Shown here piece after piece: positions 1-7,649 of a DNA stretch of 64,000 bases (positions are counted from its first letter, which is position 1; every line of letters starts with the position of its first letter). A program made the position numbers and the translations under genes. Source of the stretch: Flavobacterium pectinovorum (lineage in GTDB: Bacteria; Bacteroidota; Bacteroidia; Flavobacteriales; Flavobacteriaceae); NCBI RefSeq assembly GCF_006438875.1, contig NZ_RCZH01000004.1, forward strand, positions 124,001-188,000. Reading direction: 5' to 3'. The notes beneath the pieces were generated by a model. That model worked only from the letters and a program-made list of their open reading frames with translations, was not told the DNA's origin and searched no databases.

Positions 1-2
1 AA

Positions 3-1808
3 ATTTTCCCGGAACTCGAACAACAAAAATACGGACAGCTTTTAAAAAAAGTTTACAAAACGGGAGAAGTACATTCTGAGTCAGAATCACTTTTGTATAT
101 CAATGGCAAAGATGGAAAGCACCAATTGTATATTGATTTTGAATATGCTCCTTTGCGCGAATCAGACAACAGTATCTCTGGAATAAAAATGACTTTGATT
201 GACGTAACAGAAAAAGTCGAAGCCCGAAAAAAAATTCAGGAAAGCGAAAAGAGATTCCGCTCCTTAACAGAAAGTATTCCGCAATTAATTTGGGAAACCG
301 ATGAAAAAGGAAACGCCTTATTTGCATCCGGAAAATGGTTTGAATATACCGGTATAAAACCTGCTGGCGAAGCCGAATGGAAAGCCATGATTCATCCCGA
401 TGATTATGATGAAAATGCCAGAATATGGAGTCATAGTTTAGAAACAGGCGAAGCCTACAGATGTGATGTTCGCGTGAGACGAAAAGACGGATATTACAGG
501 TGGCATGCCGTAATTGGCGAACCGGTTTATAATAAAGATAATAAAATTATAAAATGGGTTGGTGCCTTTACAGATATTCATACGGAGAAAGCATTTACGC
601 ACGAACTCGAACAGCAAGTAACGGTAAGAACCAAAGAATTGAGCCAGATAAATGAATCGCTTAGAAAAAGCGAAGAACGTTATCATTTGATGGTCGAAGA
701 AGTTCAGGATTATGCCATTTTATACCTAAATCATGATGGTATAATTGAAAACTGGAATGTTGGTGCCGAGAAAATAAAAGGATATAAAGCAGACGAAATT
801 ATCGGAAAGTACTTTTCTATTTTTTATACTAAAGAAGACCGAGAAAGCAATCTTCCGCAAAAGCTCCTGAACCTTGCGATCGAAAAAGGAAAAGCAACAC
901 AAGAAGGCTGGCGCGTTCGAAAAGACGGAACCTATTTTTGGGCAAGCGTCGTAATTACGGCAATTCATAACAAGAAACATCAAGTTATTGGTTTCTCAAA
1001 AGTAACACATGATCTTACCGAGAAAAAGAGAGCCAGTGATAAACTAAAACAAAACGCATTAGAACTCGAACAAAAAAATACTGAACTGGAGCAAATGAAC
1101 AAAGAGCTTCAGTCTTTTGCTTATATCTCAAGTCATGATTTGCAGGAGCCATTAAGAAAAATACAGACTTTTGCCACGCAGATTATGGAGAAAGAATTGC
1201 AGAATTTATCTGATAATGGCAAAGATAAATTCATGCGAATGCAAAATGCTGCACAACGAATGCAAACTTTAATTAATGATTTGCTCTCGTATTCCAGAAC
1301 CAATATTCAGGAAAGAGTATTTGAAAAAACAGAAATCGCCAAAATTATTGATGAGGTAAAAGATGATTTAAAAGAAGAGCTGGAACAAAAAGATGCCACT
1401 ATAGAAATGGGAAAAACATGCAAAATTGATGTGATTCCTTTTCAGTTTAGACAACTGTTATACAATTTGATCAGTAATTCTCTTAAGTTTTCTAAACCGG
1501 AAACTCGTACTCTTATAAAAATAAACAGCGAGATAGTAAAAGGAGCAACTTTAGACAATGATAAACTAAACGATGAAACCAATTATTGCCATATTAGAAT
1601 TACGGATAACGGAATTGGTTTTGAGCAACAATACAGTTCCAAGATATTTGAAGTATTTCAGCGTCTGCACGGAAAACTCGAATATACCGGAACAGGAATT
1701 GGTCTGGCTATTGTCAAAAAAATAGTTGATAATCATAACGGATTTATCACCGCAACGGGCGAACAAAATATAGGAGCCACTTTTGATATTTACATTCCGG
1801 TGAAATAA
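3..1808 (+). CDS. PAS-domain sensor histidine kinase, 5' end cut by window
   Basis: The frame is open from base 3, so the start lies upstream; 601 residues are visible. It begins inside a PAS/PAC unit (ending SGIKMTLIDVTEK), followed by a PAS fold starting at SEKRFRSL, a third PAS starting at SEERYHLM, a short coiled coil rich in E/Q/N, and a HisKA segment SSHDLQEPLR whose phospho-acceptor His codon is at nt 1134. The HATPase domain shows the N box (NLISNSLKFS), G1 box (DNGIGF) and G2 box (GTGIGLAIVKK). No membrane segment is visible, so it may be cytosolic. It is an orphan kinase: no response regulator lies directly downstream, and the next gene is convergent. The ligand is unknown. Confidence 0.93.
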   Translation: MFPELEQQKYGQLLKKVYKTGEVHSESESLLYINGKDGKHQLYIDFEYAPLRESDNSISGIKMTLIDVTEKVEARKKIQESEKRFRSLTESIPQLIWETDEKGNALFASGKWFEYTGIKPAGEAEWKAMIHPDDYDENARIWSHSLETGEAYRCDVRVRRKDGYYRWHAVIGEPVYNKDNKIIKWVGAFTDIHTEKAFTHELEQQVTVRTKELSQINESLRKSEERYHLMVEEVQDYAILYLNHDGIIENWNVGAEKIKGYKADEIIGKYFSIFYTKEDRESNLPQKLLNLAIEKGKATQEGWRVRKDGTYFWASVVITAIHNKKHQVIGFSKVTHDLTEKKRASDKLKQNALELEQKNTELEQMNKELQSFAYISSHDLQEPLRKIQTFATQIMEKELQNLSDNGKDKFMRMQNAAQRMQTLINDLLSYSRTNIQERVFEKTEIAKIIDEVKDDLKEELEQKDATIEMGKTCKIDVIPFQFRQLLYNLISNSLKFSKPETRTLIKINSEIVKGATLDNDKLNDETNYCHIRITDNGIGFEQQYSSKIFEVFQRLHGKLEYTGTGIGLAIVKKIVDNHNGFITATGEQNIGATFDIYIPVK

Positions 1809-1828
1809 GCTGTAAAACAAAAATCCAT

Positions 1829-1867
1829 AAAAAAACGGAAATAACTTTAAAAGTTATTTCCGTTTTT
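1829..1867. terminator. Bidirectional intrinsic terminator
   Basis: A perfect stem AAAACGGAAATAACTTT / AAAGTTATTTCCGTTTT with a 1-base loop is flanked by an A tract on the left and a T tract on the right. It serves both the kinase gene and the convergent lipoprotein gene. Confidence 0.88.
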
Positions 1868-1888
1868 TATTTTACTAATTCAATCTAA

Positions 1889-2305
1889 TTATCTCGTGTA
1901 AACAGTAATTACACCCGTAGTTTTGTCTTTTATCTTCAACTCCTTATTAGTAAGGTTCATGATATCGCTGGTAGTACTTAAATTACCTATTGTAAGTGTT
2001 AAGTCATTGTGCGATCTTACATAAGTTCCTGTAGTTTCTACTAAGGCACAATTACTACCATTATAATCACCTATAACTGCTGCATTACTCAGCCTTAAAT
2101 CCAAATAATCTTGCTTACATCCACTTTGATTTTGTGGAGCATTAACTAATACTTCTTTTCCGTCTACAATTGTTCCTGTTTGGCTCAAGTTATATTTCCC
2201 TTGTATTGGCACGATTGTTTCCCCTTCGTTATCATCGCTGCTGCATGATACAGTAAATAATCCAATGCTCAATAATAATCCTAATAATATACGTTTAGTT
2301 TTCAT
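1889..2305 (-). CDS. Lipocalin-like lipoprotein
   Basis: 138 aa. It has a signal peptide with lipobox TVSC (Cys21), followed by SSDDNEGE, the acidic pattern that in Bacteroidota favours export of lipoproteins to the cell surface. The mature part has the layout of small lipocalin-family lipoproteins: an early G-x-Y strand (IQGKYNL), two Cys that could pair (CKQDYLDL and NCALVE), and a C-terminal strand ITVYTR. It stands alone between the terminator and an unrelated gene. The lipocalin assignment rests on layout, not a unique motif; the ligand is unknown. Confidence 0.75.
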   Translation of the reverse strand: MKTKRILLGLLLSIGLFTVSCSSDDNEGETIVPIQGKYNLSQTGTIVDGKEVLVNAPQNQSGCKQDYLDLRLSNAAVIGDYNGSNCALVETTGTYVRSHNDLTLTIGNLSTTSDIMNLTNKELKIKDKTTGVITVYTR

Positions 2306-2467
2306 GTTTGATTTCTTTTAAAATTAATTATTTGTATAATGCTAAATTATATCTAACATCGATGAATGATGTTATATAATATTCGCTCAGATTTACATAA
2401 TTATTTTATTAATCAATGTAATTTCTTACTTATATAATTTTATTGAAATCAATAGATACTAGAAATA

Positions 2468-3511
2468 CTACTTACAGGGCTTTCCTTTCAAATACTTAGT
2501 ATATATATAGTGTGAAACTGGTCTTAGAGGTCTACTGTTTTCAGGGTGCCTCCCGTGACCATTAAAAAAGTCTATTCCTCCATTTGGCGTCTTGGTATAC
2601 CAAACAAAAGCTTCACCATCTTTCTTAAAACAATTAGTGGTATCGCAAACCTTTAATTTTCTAAAATCTAAAAGATCTTCATTTAGCGGAATTATTTCGT
2701 TTAAATTTTCATCATTTTTTGATGTACAATCTACTATCTCATAATGATCTTCTGACCATTGCATACAATCATTCTTAAAAAAAGCGAAATAGATTACCGT
2801 ACTAATTAAACCAAAAATAAGGAATGTCGCAATTGCTGTATTCTTTAATTTATAGAAAAAAAACAAAATCGTTTTCTTAACCCTTTCTTTTAGATTTATT
2901 ACTACAGGTTTTGAAACTATAGTCAGAACCTCAACTTGCTCCAAATCTTTACTTTCCTCCACTTTACCCAAATCTGGCTTTAAATCTGCAAAACCTTTAA
3001 TTTGGTTTTCTTCCTTTATATTATCATTCGAAATTGTTTCACCAGAATTAATTACTTCATTCTTATTGGTTACCTCTTCTCTAACTTCATCTTTCGCATC
3101 AGATGATTCAGAAATTTTAGAATCTTCAGGATGTTTTAAATAATTAATAATTCCTTTTTCCCTGAATTTTCTGAAAGGTCTGTGTTGAAAATCAACCAAA
3201 ATTGCAGTTAAATCAACTGCTTCTCTACTCGCTAAATCTGTTTGTCTCTTTAAAAAAGTTCCAATAGGTCTAAATCTATCTGTGCTATCCCTGAATAAAT
3301 TTCTTGTGATAGAATTAAACTCACATCCAAAAAAAGAATTAAAAACCCGCTTATCATCTTCGCTCAATTCTCCTTCAAATTTTTGCCAACAAAAGTCTCT
3401 CAAATAAGCTTGACCAAGTGAGGTCAAACTATCAGAAACTGGATTATTTATATCTTTTTCATATTTGGCTCTTATAGCTTCTTTATAATCTTCAATAGTA
3501 AAGTTTGGCAT
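2468..3511 (-). CDS. Unknown single-pass membrane protein, cassette copy 1 (paralog at 14622-15269)
   Basis: 347 aa, family not recognised. Residues 1-120 align without gaps to the paralog at 14622-15269: shared features are LRDxCW (Cys41-Trp42), RFRPIxTF (about 80-86) and VDFQxRPFxKF (about 107-116). Next comes an acidic, low-complexity linker (about 125-205), one membrane span (about 225-245) and an outside domain of about 100 residues with four Cys (249, 262 and two near CDTTNC) plus a terminal Cys. With no signal peptide and a central span, the conserved N-terminal domain should be cytosolic and the Cys-rich part periplasmic. It is transcribed away from the lipoprotein-kinase-regulator genes across a shared 330-bp control region, which suggests it works with them, possibly as a transmembrane anti-sigma-like or signalling partner; that role is a guess. 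Confidence 0.8.
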   Translation of the reverse strand: MPNFTIEDYKEAIRAKYEKDINNPVSDSLTSLGQAYLRDFCWQKFEGELSEDDKRVFNSFFGCEFNSITRNLFRDSTDRFRPIGTFLKRQTDLASREAVDLTAILVDFQHRPFRKFREKGIINYLKHPEDSKISESSDAKDEVREEVTNKNEVINSGETISNDNIKEENQIKGFADLKPDLGKVEESKDLEQVEVLTIVSKPVVINLKERVKKTILFFFYKLKNTAIATFLIFGLISTVIYFAFFKNDCMQWSEDHYEIVDCTSKNDENLNEIIPLNEDLLDFRKLKVCDTTNCFKKDGEAFVWYTKTPNGGIDFFNGHGRHPENSRPLRPVSHYIYTKYLKGKPCK

Positions 3512-3519
3512 AGGCTGTG

Positions 3520-3585
3520 GGAATTTTTAGGAATTATTCGGAATCTTCAAGAATGCTTAATCATTGCAGGAATTCCCGGAATTCC
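3520..3585. promoter_or_regulatory. Helically phased GGAAT boxes, block copy A
   Basis: GGAAT-like boxes begin at 3520, 3530, 3540, 3550 (AGAAT), 3569 and 3578, that is, every 9-10 bp and on one face of the helix. The last two form GGAATTCCCGGAATTCC. The same phased series occurs at 15917-15959 and, weaker, at 15294-15335. The boxes lie directly upstream of the unknown membrane-protein gene and upstream of the lipoprotein leader. A cooperative regulator, possibly the response regulator at 5810-6478, could bind here; that link is inferred. Confidence 0.6.
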
Positions 3586-3632
3586 TTATTAACACTGCGG
3601 TATAAGCGTTGTTTCTTTGCTTCAACAAATCA

Positions 3633-3659
3633 GTTCTTGTTCGATATCGCGATTAGAAC
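3633..3659. promoter_or_regulatory. Interrupted palindrome in block copy A
   Basis: GTTCT (3633-3637) and AGAAC (3655-3659) bracket a central CGATATCG. Copy C has GTTTTG-TCTGCAGA-C-AAAAC at the same place (near 16014-16035), so the arms change together while the sequence differs. Either an operator or the first hairpin of the leader RNA. Confidence 0.5.
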
Positions 3660-3686
3660 AAATGTACAAAACTGGTTCTATTAAAA

Positions 3687-3761
3687 GTGCGGAAAACCGT
3701 AAAACGGAGTTTATCCGGGAAGTATAAATAAAGTTTTATAGTTCTACGCACTTCACTTCCC
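3687..3761 (+). promoter_or_regulatory. Putative structured leader RNA (pseudoknot), copy A
   Basis: Stem 1 is GTGCG (3687-3691) with CGCAC (3747-3751). Stem 2 is GTAAAAC (3699-3705) with GTTTTAT (3733-3739). Inside the loop, GGGAAGT (3717-3723) matches ACTTCCC (3755-3761) downstream of stem 1, which would give an H-type pseudoknot. Copies B and C have GTGTA/TACAC and GTAAGAC/GTCTTAC(T), so pairing is kept while bases differ. It sits about 85 bp upstream of the small lipoprotein start and is probably in its 5' UTR. No match to a named riboswitch was recognised. Confidence 0.65.
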
Positions 3762-3844
3762 AAAGTAACCTGGCATTGCCATAACAAAGTTCAGAACCTT
3801 TTTGAACGGCAAAGCCCTTTAGTTAAATCTTAAATCATAAAAAA

Positions 3845-4042
3845 ATGAAAAATTTATTTACATTGGGAGCGTGCGCGCTATTGTGTACAACATTATTTTC
3901 TTGTACAGCAGACGAATTAGAAACTAAAAACAAAGATAAAGCAACAACTGAGGTTAAAAAGGTTTTCCTTACTGAACCGCTTACTCCTCCAGGACCTGGT
4001 GACGATCCTATCATTGTTCCGCCACCACCAAAAAAACCATAA
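3845..4042 (+). CDS. Small lipoprotein with Pro-rich tail, cassette copy 1
   Basis: 65 aa. Signal peptide with lipobox LFSC (Cys20), then TADELETK, a short charged linker, and a tail LTPPGPGDDPIIVPPPPKKP. The paralog at 16222 shares SCTxDExET, the GPGD motif and the Pro-rich end, while most other positions differ. After processing only about 45 residues would remain on the membrane. It lies between the structured leader and the kinase, 51 bp before the kinase start, and the terminator that follows would let it be made in excess over the kinase. A role as a ligand or accessory subunit of the TPR kinase is plausible but inferred. Confidence 0.8.
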   Translation: MKNLFTLGACALLCTTLFSCTADELETKNKDKATTEVKKVFLTEPLTPPGPGDDPIIVPPPPKKP

Positions 4043-4076
4043 ATAAAGAACTTGTTTTATAATTAATTACTATTTT

Positions 4077-4115
4077 CGGGGAAAGTAACTTCTATGCTAC
4101 GATCCCCGTTTTTTT
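4077..4115 (+). terminator. Terminator/attenuator overlapping kinase start, copy 1
   Basis: CGGGGA (4077-4082) pairs with TCCCCG (4103-4108), an inner GTA/TAC stem extends it, and seven T follow (4109-4115). The kinase ATG (4094) lies in the loop, and codons 4-5 (TCC CCG) form the 3' arm. The same arrangement occurs at 16461-16500. It should end most lipoprotein transcripts unless a ribosome or factor opens it. Confidence 0.8.
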
Positions 4116-5803
4116 GTTTTATCATTTTACTTTTTATTCTTTCCTGCAAAGAAAAAACAAAAGTACCTGTCACCCTTGATGCTACAAGAGAAAAAGCTTT
4201 TATAATAAGAGAAAAAGGAATATTAAACTTTAAGGACAAGAACTTTAATAGTGCTTTTTACAACTTCAATAAATCTAAAATAATATATGAAAATTTAAAG
4301 GATAGTGCCAATATTGCTTATAGTTTAATTCAAATGGCTTCTATACAGCAAATAAATGGTGATTATTATGGCAGTAAAGAAACACTAACAGAAGCATTAC
4401 CTTATATCAAAAAGAAAGATATTTATAGCGCCTCTATTAATAATTTTTTCGGAATTGCTGACAAAGAACTCTCCTTATATAATGATGCTATTTCGTATTA
4501 CAAGGAATCTATAAAAGAACTTGACAATGAAGCGTCAAAGCGATCCCCATTAAACAACATTGCGGCCGTTTACATTGAGCAAAAAAAATACGATCCCGCA
4601 ATTCAGATATTAGAATCTTTACTTAGCCAAAATAATTTCCAAACAAAAGAAGATGCTGTAAAAAAATACCGGATATTGGATAATCTGGGTTATGCATACT
4701 TCAGAAAAGGCTTATTAGATAAAGGTCTTTCGCTAATGGAAGAAAGCCTTAAAATGAGAAATCTTGATAATGATTCCTATGGTTCCATTCAAAGTAATCT
4801 TCATTTAGCCGAATACTATAGCAAAATCAATCCCGAAAAATCAAATCAATATGCGCTAAATGCGTATCACTCAGCTACAACATCTAATAGTATTGATGAA
4901 AGATTAAAAGCACTTTCTTTTTTAATTTCAAATGATACGGATATCCAGGATACCAAATACGCACAGAAATTTGTTTTCTTAAATGACAGTATTATTAAGA
5001 TTCGAAACAACTTCAAAAACAAGTTTGCGAAGATTAAATACGATTCCAAAAAAGAAAAAGACGAGAATCAAAAATTGCGTTTAGAGAAAGCCGAAAATCA
5101 GTTAGCACTTCAGAAAGCGAAATATCAAAGAACCTTTTCTGTTCTTGGAATTATTATCCTTTTCACAGTATTAATTTATGGGAGAAAGTATTACCGAAAT
5201 AAAAACAGAATTGAAAAAATAAAAGCTTCTTATGATACTGAAACCAGAATTGCTAAAGACATACATGATGAACTCGCCAATGATGTGCACCATGCCATGA
5301 CTTTTACACAAACGCAACCTTTGACAGAAGAAGATGTAAAGGAAAGTCTGATTCAAAAACTGGACGATATTTATTCTCGTGTCCGCGGAATTTCCCGTGA
5401 AAATAATAACATCGATACTGGTGAAAATTTTTCCAATAGCATAAAACAAATGCTGGCAACTTATAATAATAATGCCACGAACGTTATTACACAAAATATT
5501 GAGAAAATAAACTGGGAAGGAATCGACGAAATAAAAAAAGTTACGATACATAGAGTTTTACAAGAATTGATGGTTAATATGTTCAAACACAGTCAGGCTT
5601 CGATAGTAGCTGTTAAGTTTGAAAACAATCAAAAAAACTTGTTCATAGACTATGTAGATAACGGAAAAGGCACTGAAAAAAATAAAATTATTAAAAATGG
5701 TTTGCAAAATATGGAAATCCGTATTCTGGCCATAAAAGGAACTATTACTTTTGACACTGAACCCAATAAAGGTTTTAAAGTAAAAATAACAATACCTAAA
5801 TAA
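4094..5803 (+). CDS. TPR-containing sensor histidine kinase (HisKA_3/NarL type), copy 1
   Basis: 569 aa. The N-terminus is a lipoprotein-like signal (Cys18 in LFILSC), followed by about 300 residues of helical TPR-like repeats (AFYNFNKSK, AISYYKESI, AIQILESLL), a coiled coil (KKEKDENQKLRLEKAENQL), one membrane span around 345-365, and the kinase core. His391 in IHDELANDVHH is the HisKA_3-type phospho-acceptor. The ATPase shows an N box (ELMVNMFKHSQA) and the G1 box DNGKG, with a short GLQNME G2 region, as in NarL/LuxR-type kinases. The start is fixed because MLRSPFF is kept in the paralog and is needed for the signal peptide. It is followed 6 bp later by its likely response regulator. The stimulus is unknown. 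Confidence 0.92.
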   Translation: MLRSPFFCFIILLFILSCKEKTKVPVTLDATREKAFIIREKGILNFKDKNFNSAFYNFNKSKIIYENLKDSANIAYSLIQMASIQQINGDYYGSKETLTEALPYIKKKDIYSASINNFFGIADKELSLYNDAISYYKESIKELDNEASKRSPLNNIAAVYIEQKKYDPAIQILESLLSQNNFQTKEDAVKKYRILDNLGYAYFRKGLLDKGLSLMEESLKMRNLDNDSYGSIQSNLHLAEYYSKINPEKSNQYALNAYHSATTSNSIDERLKALSFLISNDTDIQDTKYAQKFVFLNDSIIKIRNNFKNKFAKIKYDSKKEKDENQKLRLEKAENQLALQKAKYQRTFSVLGIIILFTVLIYGRKYYRNKNRIEKIKASYDTETRIAKDIHDELANDVHHAMTFTQTQPLTEEDVKESLIQKLDDIYSRVRGISRENNNIDTGENFSNSIKQMLATYNNNATNVITQNIEKINWEGIDEIKKVTIHRVLQELMVNMFKHSQASIVAVKFENNQKNLFIDYVDNGKGTEKNKIIKNGLQNMEIRILAIKGTITFDTEPNKGFKVKITIPK

Positions 5804-5809
5804 AAGCCT

Positions 5810-6478
5810 ATGTTTAAAAAAGTAATTGTAGCCGAAGATCTTGGAGATATCAATTTAGCAATCGAACAAACTTTAAAAGATTTGGATATTGTCAATTTTC
5901 AACATGCAAAATACTGCGATGACGCTTTTCTAAAAATCAGAAAAGCCATTCAGGATAATGAACCATACGATTTATTAATCAGCGATCTTTCTTTTAAAAA
6001 AGATCATCGCGAAGTGAAAATTGCTAATGGCGATGAACTAATTCAAAAAGTTCGTGAGATCCAGCCTAATATTAAAATTATTGCGTACTCGATCGAAGAT
6101 AAAAGCCTTCGCATAAAATCCCTTTTTGATAATTCTGAAATTGACGCTTTTGTTTTAAAAGGCAGAAATAGTATCGAAGAATTGAAAAAAGCGATTCATA
6201 TTATTTCGACTTCTGATCAAACCTTTATTTCTCCCGAAGTTGCGTCTGCTTTGCAGGAAAAAAGCAATTACGAAATAGACGATACCGATATTAAAATATT
6301 AAAATATTTATCTGACGGGACTTCACAGGATGAAATAATTGAAATTTTCAAAACTTCGGATATCAAACCCAACAGCAAAAGCGCCGTAGAAAAAAGACTC
6401 TCTAAATTAAAAGATTTTTTTAAAGCAAATAATACCGTTCATTTGGTTTCTATTACTAAAGATATGGGGATTATTTAG
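5810..6478 (+). CDS. Response regulator with C-terminal HTH
   Basis: 222 aa. The receiver domain shows the acidic pair Glu9-Asp10, phospho-acceptor Asp59 in LLISDL, Ser94 and Lys117 in FVLKGRN. After a linker, residues about 155-205 (DDTDIKILKYLSDG through VEKRLSKLKDFF) have the size and spacing of a LuxR/NarL-like helix-turn-helix, though diverged. It is co-transcribed with the kinase (6-bp gap). The second kinase (16479-18185) has no regulator beside it, so this protein may serve both. Target sites are unknown; the phased GGAAT boxes are the obvious candidates. Confidence 0.88.
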   Translation: MFKKVIVAEDLGDINLAIEQTLKDLDIVNFQHAKYCDDAFLKIRKAIQDNEPYDLLISDLSFKKDHREVKIANGDELIQKVREIQPNIKIIAYSIEDKSLRIKSLFDNSEIDAFVLKGRNSIEELKKAIHIISTSDQTFISPEVASALQEKSNYEIDDTDIKILKYLSDGTSQDEIIEIFKTSDIKPNSKSAVEKRLSKLKDFFKANNTVHLVSITKDMGII

Positions 6479-6506
6479 TCTCATTATACTTCTATTTTTA
6501 ACTTTT

Positions 6507-6530
6507 AAAGCTCCTTCAGGAGCTTTTTTT
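6507..6530 (+). terminator. Intrinsic terminator after response regulator
   Basis: AAAGCTCC / GGAGCTTT with a TTCA loop and a T tract. Confidence 0.85.
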
Positions 6531-6629
6531 ATTGCTTTAATTTAAAAACTTTATGGATTATGGATTTCCGTAAAATACTGATTTTAAATAGGTTTAAGTT
6601 TGGATAATAAATCAAATAAATTTAAAACT

Positions 6630-6788
6630 ATGAAAAAATTAGTCGTTTTGTTTAGTCTGTTCTTCCTGGTTCTGGGAAGTAGTATTGAAGCCCAAAGTGG
6701 TCATTACAAAAGTGGAAAAGGTAGTTCTCATAAAGGAGGAAAATACAAAAATTCAAGTACCAATAACCATTACAAAAAAAGAAAGTAA
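6630..6788 (+). CDS. Short secreted basic peptide
   Basis: 52 aa from the ATG at 6630; the frame also opens at a TTG at 6600, but the ATG gives a clean signal peptide MKKLVVLFSLFFLVLGSS with cleavage after IEA. The mature part, about 32 residues, is rich in Gly, Lys, His and Ser (GHYKSGKGSSHKGGKYK), has no Cys, and is strongly basic. It stands apart from its neighbours, after a terminator. Possible roles are a metal-binding or matrix peptide or an antimicrobial peptide; none can be settled. Confidence 0.65.
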   Translation: MKKLVVLFSLFFLVLGSSIEAQSGHYKSGKGSSHKGGKYKNSSTNNHYKKRK

Positions 6789-6882
6789 CATTCCTGGCTA
6801 CGATTGGCATCAAGAAGAAAAAGTCAATCAAAGTTTCTAAACAATTAGAAATCAAACAATAAAACAATTAAAAATAAAAACC

Positions 6883-7089
6883 ATGAAAAAGTATTATGTT
6901 AACCAAAACGAACAATCAAATGGAGATCATGAAGTTCATACCGAAGATTGTCAATATTTACCAAATTCGACAAATAGAAAATATTTAGGCGAGTTTTCTA
7001 GCTGTAAGCCTGCTGTAGATGAGGCAAAAAAAACTTACTCAAAATCGAATGGTTGCAAAACTTGTTGCAACACCTGTCATACTACCTAA
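6883..7089 (+). CDS. Small Cys/His-rich protein
   Basis: 68 aa, no signal peptide. Seven Cys: DC near 23, SCKPA near 41, then CKTCCNTCHTT at the end. His near 17-20 together with the C-terminal Cys cluster suggests zinc binding. The pattern H-x-x-D-C...L...A...G-C-x-x-C resembles the secreted protein at 10752. It begins the run of close-packed genes 6883-10218 (5-bp gap to the next). Confidence 0.65.
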   Translation: MKKYYVNQNEQSNGDHEVHTEDCQYLPNSTNRKYLGEFSSCKPAVDEAKKTYSKSNGCKTCCNTCHTT

Positions 7090-7094
7090 TAATC

Positions 7095-7325
7095 ATGGGC
7101 TTTCGATTTCAAAAAAGAATAAAACTTGGAGGAGGTCTAGGATTAAACATAAGTAAATCCGGGATTTCTCCAAGTTTAAGAACAAAAATGGGAACATTTA
7201 GCAAAAGCGGCTATTCTGTAAAAACAGGGATATCAGGAGTACGATATCAAAATAGTGGTTGTTTGCTTTTGTTTGCCTTTGCCGGAATAACAACATTTTT
7301 AATTTTCACACTAAAACATATATAA
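7095..7325 (+). CDS. DUF4236-like small membrane protein
   Basis: 76 aa from ATG 7095. The N-terminus MGFRFQKRIKLGGGLGLNIS with GISPSLRTKMGTFSKSG fits the DUF4236 family, whose function is not known. One hydrophobic segment lies at the C-terminus (LLLFAFAGITTFLIF). The frame opens earlier, but that part overlaps the preceding gene; the ATG start places the gene 5 bp after it. It is the second gene of the cluster. Confidence 0.7.
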   Translation: MGFRFQKRIKLGGGLGLNISKSGISPSLRTKMGTFSKSGYSVKTGISGVRYQNSGCLLLFAFAGITTFLIFTLKHI

Positions 7326-7327
7326 TC

Positions 7328-7642
7328 ATGGGATATCGAAAAGGATATTATAGAAAGGACGGAACTTATGTTCAAGGGCATTTTACTAATACAAGATCCA
7401 GATCTTTTTCAAATAAGAATAATGGCTGCTTATTAGTACTATTAATTACTATGACATTTGGTGTAATAATTTCTTGTTCTGATTCATCAGATACAAAAAG
7501 CTCAAATTGTCCAACTAAAACTTGTGGTAGTTTTTCAAGTCAGGCGCAAGCACAAGCTACTTATAACAGTAATAAAAGCTGTTATAAAAACTTAGATTCT
7601 GATGGCGACGGAATTGCCTGCGAAAACTTATCAAAAAAATAA
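7328..7642 (+). CDS. Membrane-anchored excalibur-domain protein
   Basis: 104 aa from ATG 7328, 2 bp after the previous stop. A basic, Tyr/Gly-rich N-terminus (MGYRKGYYRKDGTYVQGHF) is followed by a span (LLVLLITMTFGVIISC), a Ser/Thr-rich linker and a C-terminal excalibur calcium-binding-like motif with paired Cys (CYKNLDSDGDGIACENL). The D-x-D-x-D-G-x-x-C-E core is intact. Likely anchored in the inner membrane with the excalibur end outside. The ISC at the end of the span could be a lipobox, but the N-terminus is too long for a standard signal peptide. Confidence 0.75.
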   Translation: MGYRKGYYRKDGTYVQGHFTNTRSRSFSNKNNGCLLVLLITMTFGVIISCSDSSDTKSSNCPTKTCGSFSSQAQAQATYNSNKSCYKNLDSDGDGIACENLSKK

Positions 7643-7649
7643 TTAAAAC

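Noticed and set aside
3520..3761. Known riboswitch class (for example cobalamin or TPP) in the leader blocks
   Set aside because: No signature box of these classes was seen, and the downstream lipoprotein and kinase genes do not fit their usual targets.
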